Origin: Rhodocyclales bacterium
GTDB taxonomy: Bacteria > Pseudomonadota > Gammaproteobacteria > Burkholderiales > Rhodocyclaceae
NCBI GenBank assembly: GCA_028292485.1
Contig: JAQGMG010000039.1
Coordinates: forward strand, 1 to 64,000
Length of the DNA: 64,000 bases
Reading direction: 5' to 3'
The notes beneath the pieces were generated by a model. That model did no database searches. It saw only the letters and a list, made by a program, of their open reading frames with translations, and was not told where the DNA came from. Made by a program: the position numbers and the translations under genes. Every line of letters starts with the position of its first letter. Position 1 is the stretch's first letter. Positions 26,923 to 35,250 of the stretch are shown one piece after another.

Positions 26923-27503
26923 TAGGCGTACTGATATTAAAACGCACTGCAATATAAAGTTTGATTTCTCCATGCGGGGACGACAGGCCGCCTAAGTTGT
27001 ATCTGGCTGGATGAAGATAGTTCCACGCCTTGGAATTGCTATTCAATGTGGTTTGGCATGGAGCCTGATTGACCGCGATGCTATCTCTGTACTCAGCAAA
27101 GTCTTAGGCCCGAACCATATCTGGACCTTTGATATTCACAGCGACTTGATCGCACCTCTTGGTACCAACCGCATCGAACCGCTGTATTACCTGTATTACA
27201 ACTCATCACCTTGTCGACACTCCCTTGTTGTCGGCGTACGCGTTTTACCTGGTTTTACTGAAGGGCTGGCCCTGAGCCGCTCGCCCTTTGTAGTGCCTTC
27301 TGTCAAGCCGAGACGAACTGTTTGCGCCTAAGGGTGTCTGGCACTGTAAAATGCCCGCAACGTGGACGTTGCTTCTTGTCCACGAATCTACTAGTTGAGC
27401 TATTTTCACAACAAGATTCGGTTGGTTTGCCAATCCGGTGCAGCTATCTGCACTGCATGGTGGCTTTCGCAACAGTTGATGGTCTTGCAAAAAGGCGTTG
27501 AGG
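26923..27503. other. Intergenic region before the HTH-receiver gene
   Basis: About 580 bases. The longest plus-strand frame (27011-27331, 106 codons) has no ribosome-binding site, no similarity I recognise and atypical composition, so I do not call it a gene. The right part contains the second leader repeat (27357-27441) with an additional hairpin CGTGGAC/GTCCACG. Confidence 0.5.
27357..27441 (+). repeat. Leader repeat, copy 2
   Basis: GCAACGTGGACGTTGC (27357-27372, perfect 6-bp arms around a 4-base centre) followed 42 bases later by GATTCGGTTGGTTTGCCA (from 27415). Matches copy 1 at 26478-26545 in both blocks and their order, with a longer spacer. It ends about 60 bases before the HTH-receiver start codon. 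Confidence 0.45.
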
Positions 27504-28121
27504 ATGAGCGAGTTATCGCAGGGCGGCAAGGCAGCAGATCGTGAGTATTGCAGCACCAGCGAGGCAGCGACGATGCTGGGTGTTTCGTTGGGAACGGTTC
27601 AGCAGATGGTCGAGAATGGACTGCTGGATGCCTGGAAGACGACGGGTGGGCATCGTCGCATCCGCATTTCTTCGGTTGAATCCTTTCTCCGCAAACGCCA
27701 CAACGGGCCGGCGCCGAGTGTGGGCAATCTGCGCGTGCTGGTGGCGGAAGATGATCTTGTCATGCAGACCCTGTATCAGCGCACTCTGGCTGTGTGGGAT
27801 CTGCCTATCGAGGTCAAGATCGTCAGCAGCGGCTTCGATGGCCTGATCGAAATCGGTCGCGACATTCCCGACCTGCTGGTATCGGACTTGGTCATGCCTG
27901 GCCTCGATGGCTTTGCCATGATCCGCAAACTGCGCAGCGAACCGCAACTGGCGCATATGGACATCATCGCCGTGACTGGCCTGTCGGCCGAAGATATCGA
28001 GAAGGAAGGCGGCTTGCCGAGTGACGTGATCATTTACAACAAGCCCATCCCGTTCCGCGAGCTCAAGGGGTACATCCAGGCAAAGCTGGTGCAGACGCAG
28101 AGACGTGGGCAGAAAGCCTGA
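27504..28121 (+). CDS. Excisionase/MerR-type HTH fused to a response-regulator receiver domain
   Basis: Probable one-component-length response regulator of 205 residues with the DNA-binding domain first. Residues 15-63 (STSEAATMLGVSLGTVQQMV ... TTGGHRRIRISSVESFL) match the HTH_17/excisionase-like winged fold. Residues 76-195 are a CheY-like receiver with acidic D83/D84, phosphoacceptor D128 (LLVSDLVMPGLDG), T158 and K180. No kinase gene lies nearby. AAGGCG precedes the ATG by 6 bases; a TTG two codons earlier is less likely. A terminator follows. Target genes are unknown; the neighbouring small secreted genes are candidates by position. Confidence 0.88.
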   Translation: MSELSQGGKAADREYCSTSEAATMLGVSLGTVQQMVENGLLDAWKTTGGHRRIRISSVESFLRKRHNGPAPSVGNLRVLVAEDDLVMQTLYQRTLAVWDLPIEVKIVSSGFDGLIEIGRDIPDLLVSDLVMPGLDGFAMIRKLRSEPQLAHMDIIAVTGLSAEDIEKEGGLPSDVIIYNKPIPFRELKGYIQAKLVQTQRRGQKA

Positions 28122-28141
28122 TGGCTGTGTGATCAGCAAGC

Positions 28142-28177
28142 AGGGCCGGTGAAGCGTTGAAGCTTCCCGGCCCTTTT
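28142..28177 (+). terminator. Terminator of the HTH-receiver gene
   Basis: Imperfect stem AGGGCCGGTGAAGC / GCTTCCCGGCCCT followed by TTTTTC, beginning 20 bases after the stop codon. Confidence 0.85.
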
Positions 28178-28244
28178 TCTAAATTGCCTGGTTGAAGGAC
28201 TGTGGCCGGATGGCCTCTGTCGGGAGAGATGTTCTTCGAAAACT

Positions 28245-28327
28245 CCGTCATTCCCGCGAAAGCGGGAATCCACTCAATGGCACAGGTCCAGCGTAGAAGT
28301 GGATTCCCGCTTTTGCGGGAATGACGG
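28245..28327. repeat. CGTCATTCCCGC inverted-repeat element, copy A
   Basis: Two 30-base arms (28245-28274 and 28298-28327) are reverse complements with one mismatch; each arm is also a hairpin of the form ATTCCCGC-GAAA-GCGGGAAT. A nearly identical pair lies at 48783-48862 and single palindromic units lie at 33267, 42132 and 48015. This is a dispersed intergenic repeat family. Confidence 0.85.
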
Positions 28328-28434
28328 ATTGAAAAGCCAGGGACTAAGGTATCCAAGTCCTTCTCAAGCTGTTGAACCGGTATGCCAAGTGCATCGCAGA
28401 ATGTATCAGGCAAAACAAACCAAGCGAGGAGACC

Positions 28435-28941
28435 ATGACTACGCCAGAACGTAATCCGTATTCTCCACCGTCGGCGGACGTGGAGAAAATCGCGCCTCAT
28501 CCGGAGCTCACTCCGGCGCAGCGCAGGTTTGTTCAGTTCAAAGCAGTCCTGGTGGGCGTGAGCGTCGATATCGGCGGCACCATTATCGTGGGTGTCCTGC
28601 TGTCGATCATCTATGGAGTGATTGCGGCTGCGGCTGGCGAGTCAGCTGAACAGATTGCAACATCGCTGAGGAACATCCCGCACGACTCGTGGTTGTACAT
28701 TGCAGCCACATTCAGCGGCCTGGGTTTTTCCTTGTTGGGTGGCTATCTCTGCGCACGTATTGCCAAAGGCATGGAATACCGTGCCGGCAGTATCCAGGCG
28801 GCATGCTCGTTGTGCCTCGGCTTGTTCCTCGGTGGTCAGAAGGAATCATTTGGCATGCAGATCGCACTATCAGGATTGTCAGTCCTGGTCACCATGCTGG
28901 GTGTGAAATTCGGCGCCTATCGGAACCGGGCAGGCGCCTGA
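28435..28941 (+). CDS. Hypothetical four-helix inner-membrane protein
   Basis: Function unknown. The 168-residue product has a hydrophilic N-terminus with the NPYSPPSADVE motif found at the start of many betaproteobacterial small membrane proteins. Four hydrophobic segments follow (about 38-66, 85-108, 118-135, 142-160). No catalytic motif is visible. GAGGAG precedes the ATG at 28435; an upstream in-frame ATG (28372) lies next to a repeat element and is unlikely. The gene ends 3 bases before the convergent aminotransferase gene. Confidence 0.75.
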   Translation: MTTPERNPYSPPSADVEKIAPHPELTPAQRRFVQFKAVLVGVSVDIGGTIIVGVLLSIIYGVIAAAAGESAEQIATSLRNIPHDSWLYIAATFSGLGFSLLGGYLCARIAKGMEYRAGSIQAACSLCLGLFLGGQKESFGMQIALSGLSVLVTMLGVKFGAYRNRAGA

Positions 28942-28944
28942 AAT

Positions 28945-30105
28945 TCAGGCGATGGCCTGACGCATGCGCTTCAATGCTTCGTCGAGCGTGCTGCGGCTAC
29001 AGCCGAAATTGAGACGCAAAAATCCAGGCGCACCGAATTCGCGACCGTCCGACAGCAGAACCCCGTGTGCTTCGAAAAAAGCGACGGGGTTTTCTTTTTT
29101 CTCTTGCGCCAGTTCGCGGCAATCCAGCCAGGCCAGGTAAGTCGCGTCCACCGGCGTGGTGCATACGCCAGGCATCGCTGACACGGCCTGCGCGACATGT
29201 TGGGCATTGGCGCGCAGATATTCGATCAGCGCCAAGCGCCACTCATTCGCATCGCGATACGCCGCCTCGGTTGCTACCAGTCCCATGACGTTGGTATGCG
29301 GTATCAGGCCGTCTGCCGCGCGCTCGAAACGACGGCGCAATTTTGCATCACTGATGATCGCAAAAGCGCTGGAGAGGCCCGGAATATTCCAGGTCTTGCT
29401 GGGCGCCATCAGGGTGATGGTGCGGCGGGCGATGTCGTCATCGAGTGACGCCAGCGGGATGTGCGGTGTGTCCGGGTTGAGAACCAGTCCGCAGTGAATC
29501 TCGTCCGAGCAGATCAGCATGTCGCGTTCGATGGCCAGGGCGCCAAGGCGTAACAGCTCTTCGCGGCTGTAACTGCGACCAACCGGGTTATGTGGATTGC
29601 ATAGAATAAGCAGGCGCGTCTCTGGCGTGCAGCGAGCAGCCAGATCGTCGAAGTTGCACACCCAGCGCTGCGCCGGCGCGCTGCCTTCGAGCACCATATC
29701 GCTGCGAATCAACTGACGTCGGGTGTTGTCAGGCGCGCTCAGGAACGGTGGGTACACCGGTGTCAGCGTGGCGACCGCATCGCCTGGCGAGCCTGCAAGC
29801 AGACACGCCAGATTGAAGCCGCTGACGACTCCCGGTAGCAACACGATCCAGTCCGGATCGATGCGCCAGCCATGGTCGCGCTGCAGCCCCCCGACGACCG
29901 CATCCAGCAGCGAAGGCCAAGGCGCCGGGTAGCCCATGACGCCATGCTCCAGCTCCTGGCGCATCGCTGCGAGCACGGCAGGCGGCGCCGCGAAATCCAT
30001 GTCGGCGACCCACATGGGCAGCACGTCGCGGCCAGCGACGCGCTGCCATTTCACACTGTGCGAATTGCGGCGGTCGGGCGGTGAGTCGAAGTCGTAGGAA
30101 GTCAT
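28945..30105 (-). CDS. PatB/MalY-type PLP-dependent C-S lyase
   Basis: Fold-type I PLP enzyme, 386 residues, of the cystathionine beta-lyase PatB family, which cleaves C-S bonds of cystathionine or cysteine conjugates. Family marks are the N-terminal FDSPPDRRNSHSVKW, MWVADMDFAAP, CNPHNPVGRSYSREEL, CSDEIHCGLV and the PLP-binding lysine in APSKTWNIPGL. Length and motif order match family members, and it lacks features of branched-chain aminotransferases. The start MTSYDFDSPPD is chosen by family alignment. It stands alone, 35 bases from the frame that opens upstream. Confidence 0.92.
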   Translation of the reverse strand: MTSYDFDSPPDRRNSHSVKWQRVAGRDVLPMWVADMDFAAPPAVLAAMRQELEHGVMGYPAPWPSLLDAVVGGLQRDHGWRIDPDWIVLLPGVVSGFNLACLLAGSPGDAVATLTPVYPPFLSAPDNTRRQLIRSDMVLEGSAPAQRWVCNFDDLAARCTPETRLLILCNPHNPVGRSYSREELLRLGALAIERDMLICSDEIHCGLVLNPDTPHIPLASLDDDIARRTITLMAPSKTWNIPGLSSAFAIISDAKLRRRFERAADGLIPHTNVMGLVATEAAYRDANEWRLALIEYLRANAQHVAQAVSAMPGVCTTPVDATYLAWLDCRELAQEKKENPVAFFEAHGVLLSDGREFGAPGFLRLNFGCSRSTLDEALKRMRQAIA

Positions 30106-30180
30106 CTGTGGATTGTAAGCGGGGGCACAAGACTGCGACTGCTCCGTCGGCATCTGGCACGGCATCTGCTTGTATCCTAA

Positions 30181-30192
30181 CTAGTATACAAG
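30181..30192. promoter_or_regulatory. Candidate GntR/FCD operator before the Tau-like ABC operon
   Basis: CTAGTATACAAG, one mismatch from the perfect palindrome CTTGTATACAAG before atzF. A partial half-site CTTGTAT lies 12 bases to the left at 30169-30175. The site is followed directly by AGGAAATC and an ATG at 30201. Confidence 0.65.
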
Positions 30193-30200
30193 AGGAAATC

Positions 30201-30470
30201 ATGTGCCATCTACTCCATGACACCGCCGCCACGGGCTCCCGCGATCATCGCGGCGCTGCATCGCTACCAATCCAGCGTGCCCTGGCCGGGTTGTCGACCA
30301 CGCATGGTGCAGCCGCTGCTCGCCGCTGGTGCAAACGCCGGTCATTGCGGGCGTTGCGGCCCATGCGCCTTGCCTCGCCACGGCTTTTGTCGCTCTGCAC
30401 GGTCCTTGCCTGTCCAACGTCAGCGCAATGGTTGGCAGCAGCACGACGGCATCAACAGTTTGAGTTCTAA
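30201..30470 (+). CDS. Possible 89-residue leader ORF, doubtful
   Basis: An ATG with a good ribosome-binding site (AGAGGAAATC) lies right behind the candidate operator and opens 89 codons starting MCHLLHDTAATGSRDHRG. The product is rich in Arg, Ala and Cys and resembles no protein I know; another plus-strand frame is open over the same DNA. It could be a leader peptide, a decayed gene, or non-coding leader of the ABC operon that starts 69 bases after it ends. Reported because of its site and position, with low confidence. Confidence 0.25.
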   Translation: MCHLLHDTAATGSRDHRGAASLPIQRALAGLSTTHGAAAARRWCKRRSLRALRPMRLASPRLLSLCTVLACPTSAQWLAAARRHQQFEF

Positions 30471-30539
30471 AGAATCGCCTTACTCACGAAACATCCACGA
30501 AACATCACGAACGCCAGAACTACTTCCATTGGAGATCAC

Positions 30540-31568
30540 ATGAAACCCGTCGTCCCGCAAATTGCAGAACAAGCTGCTGATACACCGAATCGTCGCCGTC
30601 AGTTGCTGGGTGGTGCCGTGGCCGGTGCCGCGCTTGCCGCTATCGGCGCACCGAGCATCGTCAGAGCACAGGCAGGCCCCAAAATCCGCATCGGCTTCTG
30701 GCCAGTCGCTTCCGGCCTGCCTTTCTTCGCCGCAGTTGAAAAAGGCTATTTCAAGGAGGCCGGCCTCGATGTCGAGCCGCTGAAATTCGCCAGCGCGCAG
30801 CAGGTCATGGAAGCGATGCTGTCGGGCCGTGCTGAAGGCAGCTCGAACGGCACGGCTTCGGCAGTGCTCGCCATTGGCGAGATCGCGCAGCCAGGCCTGT
30901 TCAAGATCTTCTGCACCAACCCCACCAATGCCAAATACATACTCGACGAATTCGTCGTTGCCAAGGACAGCCCGATCAAGACGCTGGCCGATCTGAAAGG
31001 CAAGCGCGTCGCATCCGGCCCCGGTATCCAGAACGTGACGCTCGCCAAAGTGATGCTCGAACGCGCTGGTGCGGGCACCGTTGCAGTGAGCGAATTGCCG
31101 ATTGGCCAGCACGTTGCGGCGCTCGTGGCCGGGCAGGTCGATGCGGTCTATACGCTCGAACCCACTGGCACGGTCGGTCGTCTGAACGGCACCACGCGCA
31201 CGCTGGAAGTGGGCGTCGTCGCCAAGTACATCCTCGGCGATCCGATGGCTCCCTGGCATGGCGGCGCGGCAAGCCTGACGAGTGAGTTCATCAAGAAGTA
31301 TCCAGATGTTGCCAAGAAATACATAGCCGCCTACAAGCGCGGCGTCGATCTGGTCAAGAGCAAGCCCGACGAAGCGCGCCCTTTCCTCAAGGGTTACACC
31401 GCCATCGAAGGCCCGCTGACCAGCGAAGTGCCGATGTCCGATTACATGTTCTACAACGAGTTCAAGCCCAGCGATGTAGCGCACTTCCAGAAGTTCTACG
31501 ACCTGTTCTCGGATCGCGGCATCTTCGAGAAGCGCGTGCTGGTGGATTCAATCTTGTACAAGGGGTAA
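30540..31568 (+). CDS. ABC transporter substrate-binding protein (TauA/SsuA/THI5-like), Tat-exported
   Basis: Periplasmic binding protein of 342 residues. The N-terminus has a twin-arginine signal (RRRQLLGGAVAGAALAAIG, cleavage near ARAQA-like IVRAQA). The mature part has the NMT1/THI5-like pattern KIRIGFWPVASGLPFFAAVEKGYFKEAGLDVE and LADLKGKRVASGPG, typical of sulfonate, taurine, pyrimidine or hydantoin importers. The next two genes encode the permease and ATPase, spaced by 3 and 2 bases, so they form one operon. Placement beside atzF suggests uptake of a ureide or pyrimidine-derived substrate; this is inference. Confidence 0.92.
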   Translation: MKPVVPQIAEQAADTPNRRRQLLGGAVAGAALAAIGAPSIVRAQAGPKIRIGFWPVASGLPFFAAVEKGYFKEAGLDVEPLKFASAQQVMEAMLSGRAEGSSNGTASAVLAIGEIAQPGLFKIFCTNPTNAKYILDEFVVAKDSPIKTLADLKGKRVASGPGIQNVTLAKVMLERAGAGTVAVSELPIGQHVAALVAGQVDAVYTLEPTGTVGRLNGTTRTLEVGVVAKYILGDPMAPWHGGAASLTSEFIKKYPDVAKKYIAAYKRGVDLVKSKPDEARPFLKGYTAIEGPLTSEVPMSDYMFYNEFKPSDVAHFQKFYDLFSDRGIFEKRVLVDSILYKG

Positions 31569-31571
31569 GTC

Positions 31572-32444
31572 ATGGCCGACACTGTTATGGATGGCACGCC
31601 GGACGTGGCTTCGGAGCCAGCCGCCGGGCCCGCGCCGAAAGCGGCATGGACGGCGCCCGAGGCGACGCCTGCCGTGGCGCTGCCCGGTAAATTTGAATGG
31701 AGCAAGCTGCAACCCTTCATCGGGCCGATTGCCCTGTTCATAATCTGGGACCTGGTGGTGCGCTTCGGGCTTATCAAGGTGGTGTTGCTGCCGACGCCGG
31801 CAGCGACCATCGGTAACCTGATCACCGGCCTGGCCGGTGGGCCGCTGCTCACCGACTTTCTCGTCACCGTGATGCGTACGCTCGAAGCGTTTGTCATCGC
31901 AGCGGTGGTCGGTGTGCCGCTCGGCGTGTTGCTCGGTAGTAACGAGCGCGCTTATCGCAGTGTCGAATTCCTCATCGACTTCTTCCGCTCTACGCCATCT
32001 TCCGCACTGATCCCGCTGTTCCTGCTGATCTTCGGTGTGTCGGACGTCAACAAGGTCGCCATTGCTGCCTTCGGTGCGCTGCTCATCGTGCTGTTCAACA
32101 GCGCCTATGGCGTCATCAATGCGCGCAAGCAGCGTGTCATGGCGGCCAAGGTGATGGGCGCTTCGCGCTGGCAGATCTTCAAGGATGTGCTCATCTGGGA
32201 AAGCCTGCAGCCGACCTTCGTCGGGCTGCGCTCGGCAGTTTCGATGGCACTCGTGATCGTGATCGTCGCCGAGATGTTCATCGGCTCGGACAGTGGCCTG
32301 GGCCACCGCATCATCGACGCGCAGCAGGTCTTGAATGTCAAGAGCATGTACGCTGCGATCCTCGCTGCGGGTGCGCTCGGTTATGCACTCAACATCCTCT
32401 TCCTGATCGTCGAAAGACGTATCGTTCACTGGAGCGGGAGATAA
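31572..32444 (+). CDS. ABC transporter permease (TauC/SsuC-like)
   Basis: Inner-membrane permease, 290 residues. After a Pro/Ala-rich hydrophilic N-terminus of about 50 residues there are six hydrophobic segments. The EAA-type loop reads AAKVMGASRWQIFKDVLIWESLQP, which contacts the ATPase. RBS AGGGG lies 6 bases before the ATG. It belongs to the three-gene operon with the preceding binding protein and following ATPase. Confidence 0.93.
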   Translation: MADTVMDGTPDVASEPAAGPAPKAAWTAPEATPAVALPGKFEWSKLQPFIGPIALFIIWDLVVRFGLIKVVLLPTPAATIGNLITGLAGGPLLTDFLVTVMRTLEAFVIAAVVGVPLGVLLGSNERAYRSVEFLIDFFRSTPSSALIPLFLLIFGVSDVNKVAIAAFGALLIVLFNSAYGVINARKQRVMAAKVMGASRWQIFKDVLIWESLQPTFVGLRSAVSMALVIVIVAEMFIGSDSGLGHRIIDAQQVLNVKSMYAAILAAGALGYALNILFLIVERRIVHWSGR

Positions 32445-32446
32445 AC

Positions 32447-33265
32447 ATGCGCCCCATCGACAATATCGCCGAACTCGTACCGCCAACAGCTCCTTTCAAG
32501 CCCGGGCCGGCAGGCACGCACATCACCATTCGTGGCCTGACCAAGTATTTCGCAGGCTGGCCACTGTACGAGAATTTCGACCTCGACATTCCGAAGCACA
32601 AGATCGTTTCGGTGTTCGGGCCTAACGGCTGCGGCAAGTCGACGCTCATCAACATGATTGCCGGGCTGATTCCCATCGACTCGGGCGAGATTCTTTTCGA
32701 TGGCAAGTCGCTGAAGGACACCAAGATCGGCTATGTCTTCCAGAACTATCGCGAGGCCATGTTCCCGTGGTTACGCACCATTGACAACATTGCCTACCCG
32801 CTCAAGCTCGAAGGCAAATCGCGCATCGAAATCGATCGCCGCATGGAGCAACTCGTCGCGTCCTTCGACGTCAAGTTCGATCTCAAGCGCTACCCGTATG
32901 AGCTATCTGGCGGGCAGCAGCAGACCGCGTCGATCATGCGCGCGCTGGCGCCCGAGCCGGAGGTGTTGTTCCTGGACGAGCCTTTCTCCGCGCTCGACTT
33001 TGAAATGACGCTATTCATCCGCGAGAAGCTGCAGGAAGTTTTCCTCCAGACCGGCACAACGATGGTGCTGGTTTCGCATGATCTGGAAGAGGCTGTCTAT
33101 CTCGCGGATCAGGTGTTGTTGCTGACCAAGCGGCCTACCAAGGTTGCTGAAATCCTGGAGTACAAGGATGCGCGGCCGCGCACGATAGAGACCTTGTCGT
33201 CGCAGAGTTTTGTCGACATGAAGAAGCTGAGTCTGGAGATATTCCAGCGCGAGGTGCGTAGGTAG
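32447..33265 (+). CDS. ABC transporter ATP-binding protein (TauB/SsuB-like)
   Basis: Nucleotide-binding subunit, 272 residues. Walker A is FGPNGCGKSTLINMIAG, the Q-loop lies in VFQNYREAMFPWL, the signature is LSGGQQQTAS, Walker B is VLFLDEPFSALD, and the switch His is in VLVSHDLEEAVYLADQ. The signature differs slightly from the usual LSGGMRQR. The reading frame begins 2 bases after the permease stop. It ends in a gap filled with inverted repeats facing the convergent atzF. Confidence 0.95.
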   Translation: MRPIDNIAELVPPTAPFKPGPAGTHITIRGLTKYFAGWPLYENFDLDIPKHKIVSVFGPNGCGKSTLINMIAGLIPIDSGEILFDGKSLKDTKIGYVFQNYREAMFPWLRTIDNIAYPLKLEGKSRIEIDRRMEQLVASFDVKFDLKRYPYELSGGQQQTASIMRALAPEPEVLFLDEPFSALDFEMTLFIREKLQEVFLQTGTTMVLVSHDLEEAVYLADQVLLLTKRPTKVAEILEYKDARPRTIETLSSQSFVDMKKLSLEIFQREVRR

Positions 33266-33266
33266 A

Positions 33267-33374
33267 CGTCATTCCCGCGAAGGCGGGAATGACGCTGGAA
33301 TGTATGAGTAGGGCGGAGTGCAAACTCCGCCGTTGCTTTACCAAGGCGGCGGCGGAGTTTGCACTCCGCCCTAC
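33267..33374. repeat. Two inverted repeats between convergent ABC and atzF genes
   Basis: First a palindrome CGTCATTCCCGCGAAGGCGG.. (33267-33294), a single unit of the dispersed CGTCATTCCCGC family. Then arms 33308-33331 and 33351-33374 (GTAGGGCGGAGTGCAAACTC.. and its reverse complement), each with an internal GGCGGAGT/ACTCCGCC hairpin. The second is related to a unit at 47901-47963. The long stem could terminate both convergent transcripts. Confidence 0.8.
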
Positions 33375-33381
33375 GAAGTTG

Positions 33382-35223
33382 TCAGCTGGCTGACCGTTGC
33401 ATGTAAGCGCGCCAGCCACCGAATTGCGTGATGTCTTCGGCACCCTGGATAGCGATGGGCTCGCAGAGGAATCCTTTCACCATCTCGCCGTCTTCCATCG
33501 TCAGAGTACCGATGCCAAGCGGCGCGGGAATGCGCGAGACGAAATCGCCGAATGCCGCGGCGGAGAGCTCCCATACTTCGAGCGTAATGGCCGCACCGTC
33601 GTTATCGACGCGAATGAGACCGGGCTTCGGCGGCACGGTACCGGGCAGGGCATACAGGCGATAGTCTGGCGCGGTCTTGCAGACGCGGACAAAGCTCGCT
33701 GCGCGTTCGCTCAACTCGTGATTGAGTGGCATGCCGCTGAGATGCGCGCCGACGACGGCAAGGCGCACGTTGCCAGTGCGTGAGGTCCATTCGAGTGGAA
33801 CGCTCGATGGCACCAGCGGATGTCCGGTAGCACCAGCGGGTATGCTGATGGAATTATGCAGGCGTTCGGCCAGGGCCGCGATGCCGGCATCTGTCCAGGC
33901 AGGTGCGAAGAGAGTGACGCCAAAGGGCAAGCCGTCCGGTCGAAATGCGGTGGGTACGGCAATGGCGCAGAGGTCGAGCAGGTTGGCGAAATTGGTGTAA
34001 TAGCCGAGGCGGCTATTGAACGTGACAGGATTAGCCTGTATTTCGTCCACCCGGTAATGCGTTGGCGAGGTCGGTAGCACGAGTACGTCGATCGCTGCCC
34101 ACGTCGACGCAACGCGCTTCTTCAATGCTTCGAGCCGGGTCAGTGCCTTGTGGCTGTCGGCCGCGGAATAGTTGAGCCCCTTGCTGATGACGGCACGCAC
34201 TGCCGGGTCGAGCGCGTCAGGCTGGCTGGCCAGCAATTCGCCGGCCGCTTCGAGCCGCTCGGCCACCCACGGGCCGTCGTAGAGCAGTGCAGCGGTTTCG
34301 ATGAATGGTGCGAAGTCGACTTCGACGAGATCGCCCATGCCGGTGAGCCGCTGCAGGGCTTCTTCACAGGCTGCCGCCGACTGTGTATCGCCAAAAAATT
34401 CGCGCTGATCGCGGCTGGGTACGCCAATGCGCGAGCGCTTCGGCAAGCCACGCGGCTGCGCTGCGCGTGACCACGGATCCTCAAGATCCTGCTGGCCGGC
34501 AACACGCAGCACTTCCCAGGTATCGCCTGCGGTGAGTGCAAAGACCGATACGCAATCGAGCGAGCGACAGGCTGGCACCACGCCCTTGCACGACAGCCAG
34601 CCGCGCGTGGGCTTGGCGCCGACGATGTTGTTGAAGGCGGCGGGAACACGACCCGAGCCGGCAGTATCGGTGCCGAGTGCGAAGCTGACACAGCCCGCTG
34701 CCACAGCTACAGCCGAACCCGAGCTCGACCCGCCGGAGACGAACTCCGGGTTGAACACGCTGGCTGGCACACCGTACGGCGAGCGCGCGCCCACCAGGCC
34801 GGTGGCGAACTGGTCGAGGTTGGTCTTGCCGATCAGGATGGCGCCCGCATCGAGCAGTCGTTGTATGACCGTAGCATTCGCTGTCGGTATGTAGGCGAAG
34901 GCCGGGCAGGCCGCTGTCGTGGGAATGCCGGCGACGTCGATATTGTCCTTGACCGCGAACGGTACGCCGTACAAGGGCAAGCCGACAGGCCCCTGGCTGG
35001 CAAGCGCGGCTGCACGCGCCAGCGCGGTAGCCCGTGGTACGACATGGATCCACGCCGTGGGGTCCACGTGCCGTTCCAGGTGATCGTAAGCCTGGTTGAT
35101 CACCTCTACAGGCGAGGTGCCCGACGCGTAGGCCTGGCGCAGTGTTTCGAGGGCGAGGGCAGGAATGCTGTTCTGATGGTCAGGCATATCGGTGGCGTCT
35201 GCGATGGTGATTGTCTGAGTCAT
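33382..35223 (-). CDS. atzF: Allophanate hydrolase
   Basis: Hydrolyses allophanate (urea-1-carboxylate) to ammonia and CO2, the last step of biuret, cyanurate and urea-amidolyase-type pathways. The 613-residue product has an amidase-signature domain with the Lys-Ser-Ser triad K92 (VKDNID), S166 (SGGSSSGSA) and S190 (TDTAGSGRVPAA). A C-terminal domain of about 150 residues from about 465 (GNVRLAVVGAHLSGMPLNHEL) is the part that acts on the N-carboxy intermediate in AtzF. The start at 35223 lacks a clear ribosome-binding site; ATG 35187 is the alternative. The perfect palindrome CTTGTATACAAG lies 11 bases upstream. Confidence 0.95.
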   Translation of the reverse strand: MTQTITIADATDMPDHQNSIPALALETLRQAYASGTSPVEVINQAYDHLERHVDPTAWIHVVPRATALARAAALASQGPVGLPLYGVPFAVKDNIDVAGIPTTAACPAFAYIPTANATVIQRLLDAGAILIGKTNLDQFATGLVGARSPYGVPASVFNPEFVSGGSSSGSAVAVAAGCVSFALGTDTAGSGRVPAAFNNIVGAKPTRGWLSCKGVVPACRSLDCVSVFALTAGDTWEVLRVAGQQDLEDPWSRAAQPRGLPKRSRIGVPSRDQREFFGDTQSAAACEEALQRLTGMGDLVEVDFAPFIETAALLYDGPWVAERLEAAGELLASQPDALDPAVRAVISKGLNYSAADSHKALTRLEALKKRVASTWAAIDVLVLPTSPTHYRVDEIQANPVTFNSRLGYYTNFANLLDLCAIAVPTAFRPDGLPFGVTLFAPAWTDAGIAALAERLHNSISIPAGATGHPLVPSSVPLEWTSRTGNVRLAVVGAHLSGMPLNHELSERAASFVRVCKTAPDYRLYALPGTVPPKPGLIRVDNDGAAITLEVWELSAAAFGDFVSRIPAPLGIGTLTMEDGEMVKGFLCEPIAIQGAEDITQFGGWRAYMQRSAS

Positions 35224-35234
35224 GGTAGATGATA

Positions 35235-35246
35235 CTTGTATACAAG
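35235..35246. promoter_or_regulatory. Candidate GntR/FCD operator before atzF
   Basis: CTTGTATACAAG, a perfect 12-bp palindrome ending 11 bases before the atzF ATG. The TTGTATACAA form is typical of FadR/FCD-type GntR regulators. Three variants of this site occur before other units of the cluster. Confidence 0.75.
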
Positions 35247-35250
35247 ATTG

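Noticed and set aside
27011-27331. 106-codon frame as a possible gene
   Set aside because: No ribosome-binding site, no signal peptide or domain, and an open frame on the opposite strand overlaps its 3' part; left as intergenic.
26478-27441. Leader repeat as a c-di-GMP riboswitch (a GGCAAACC string occurs on the reverse strand)
   Set aside because: The other conserved parts of the GEMM motif are missing and the strand is opposite to the downstream genes.
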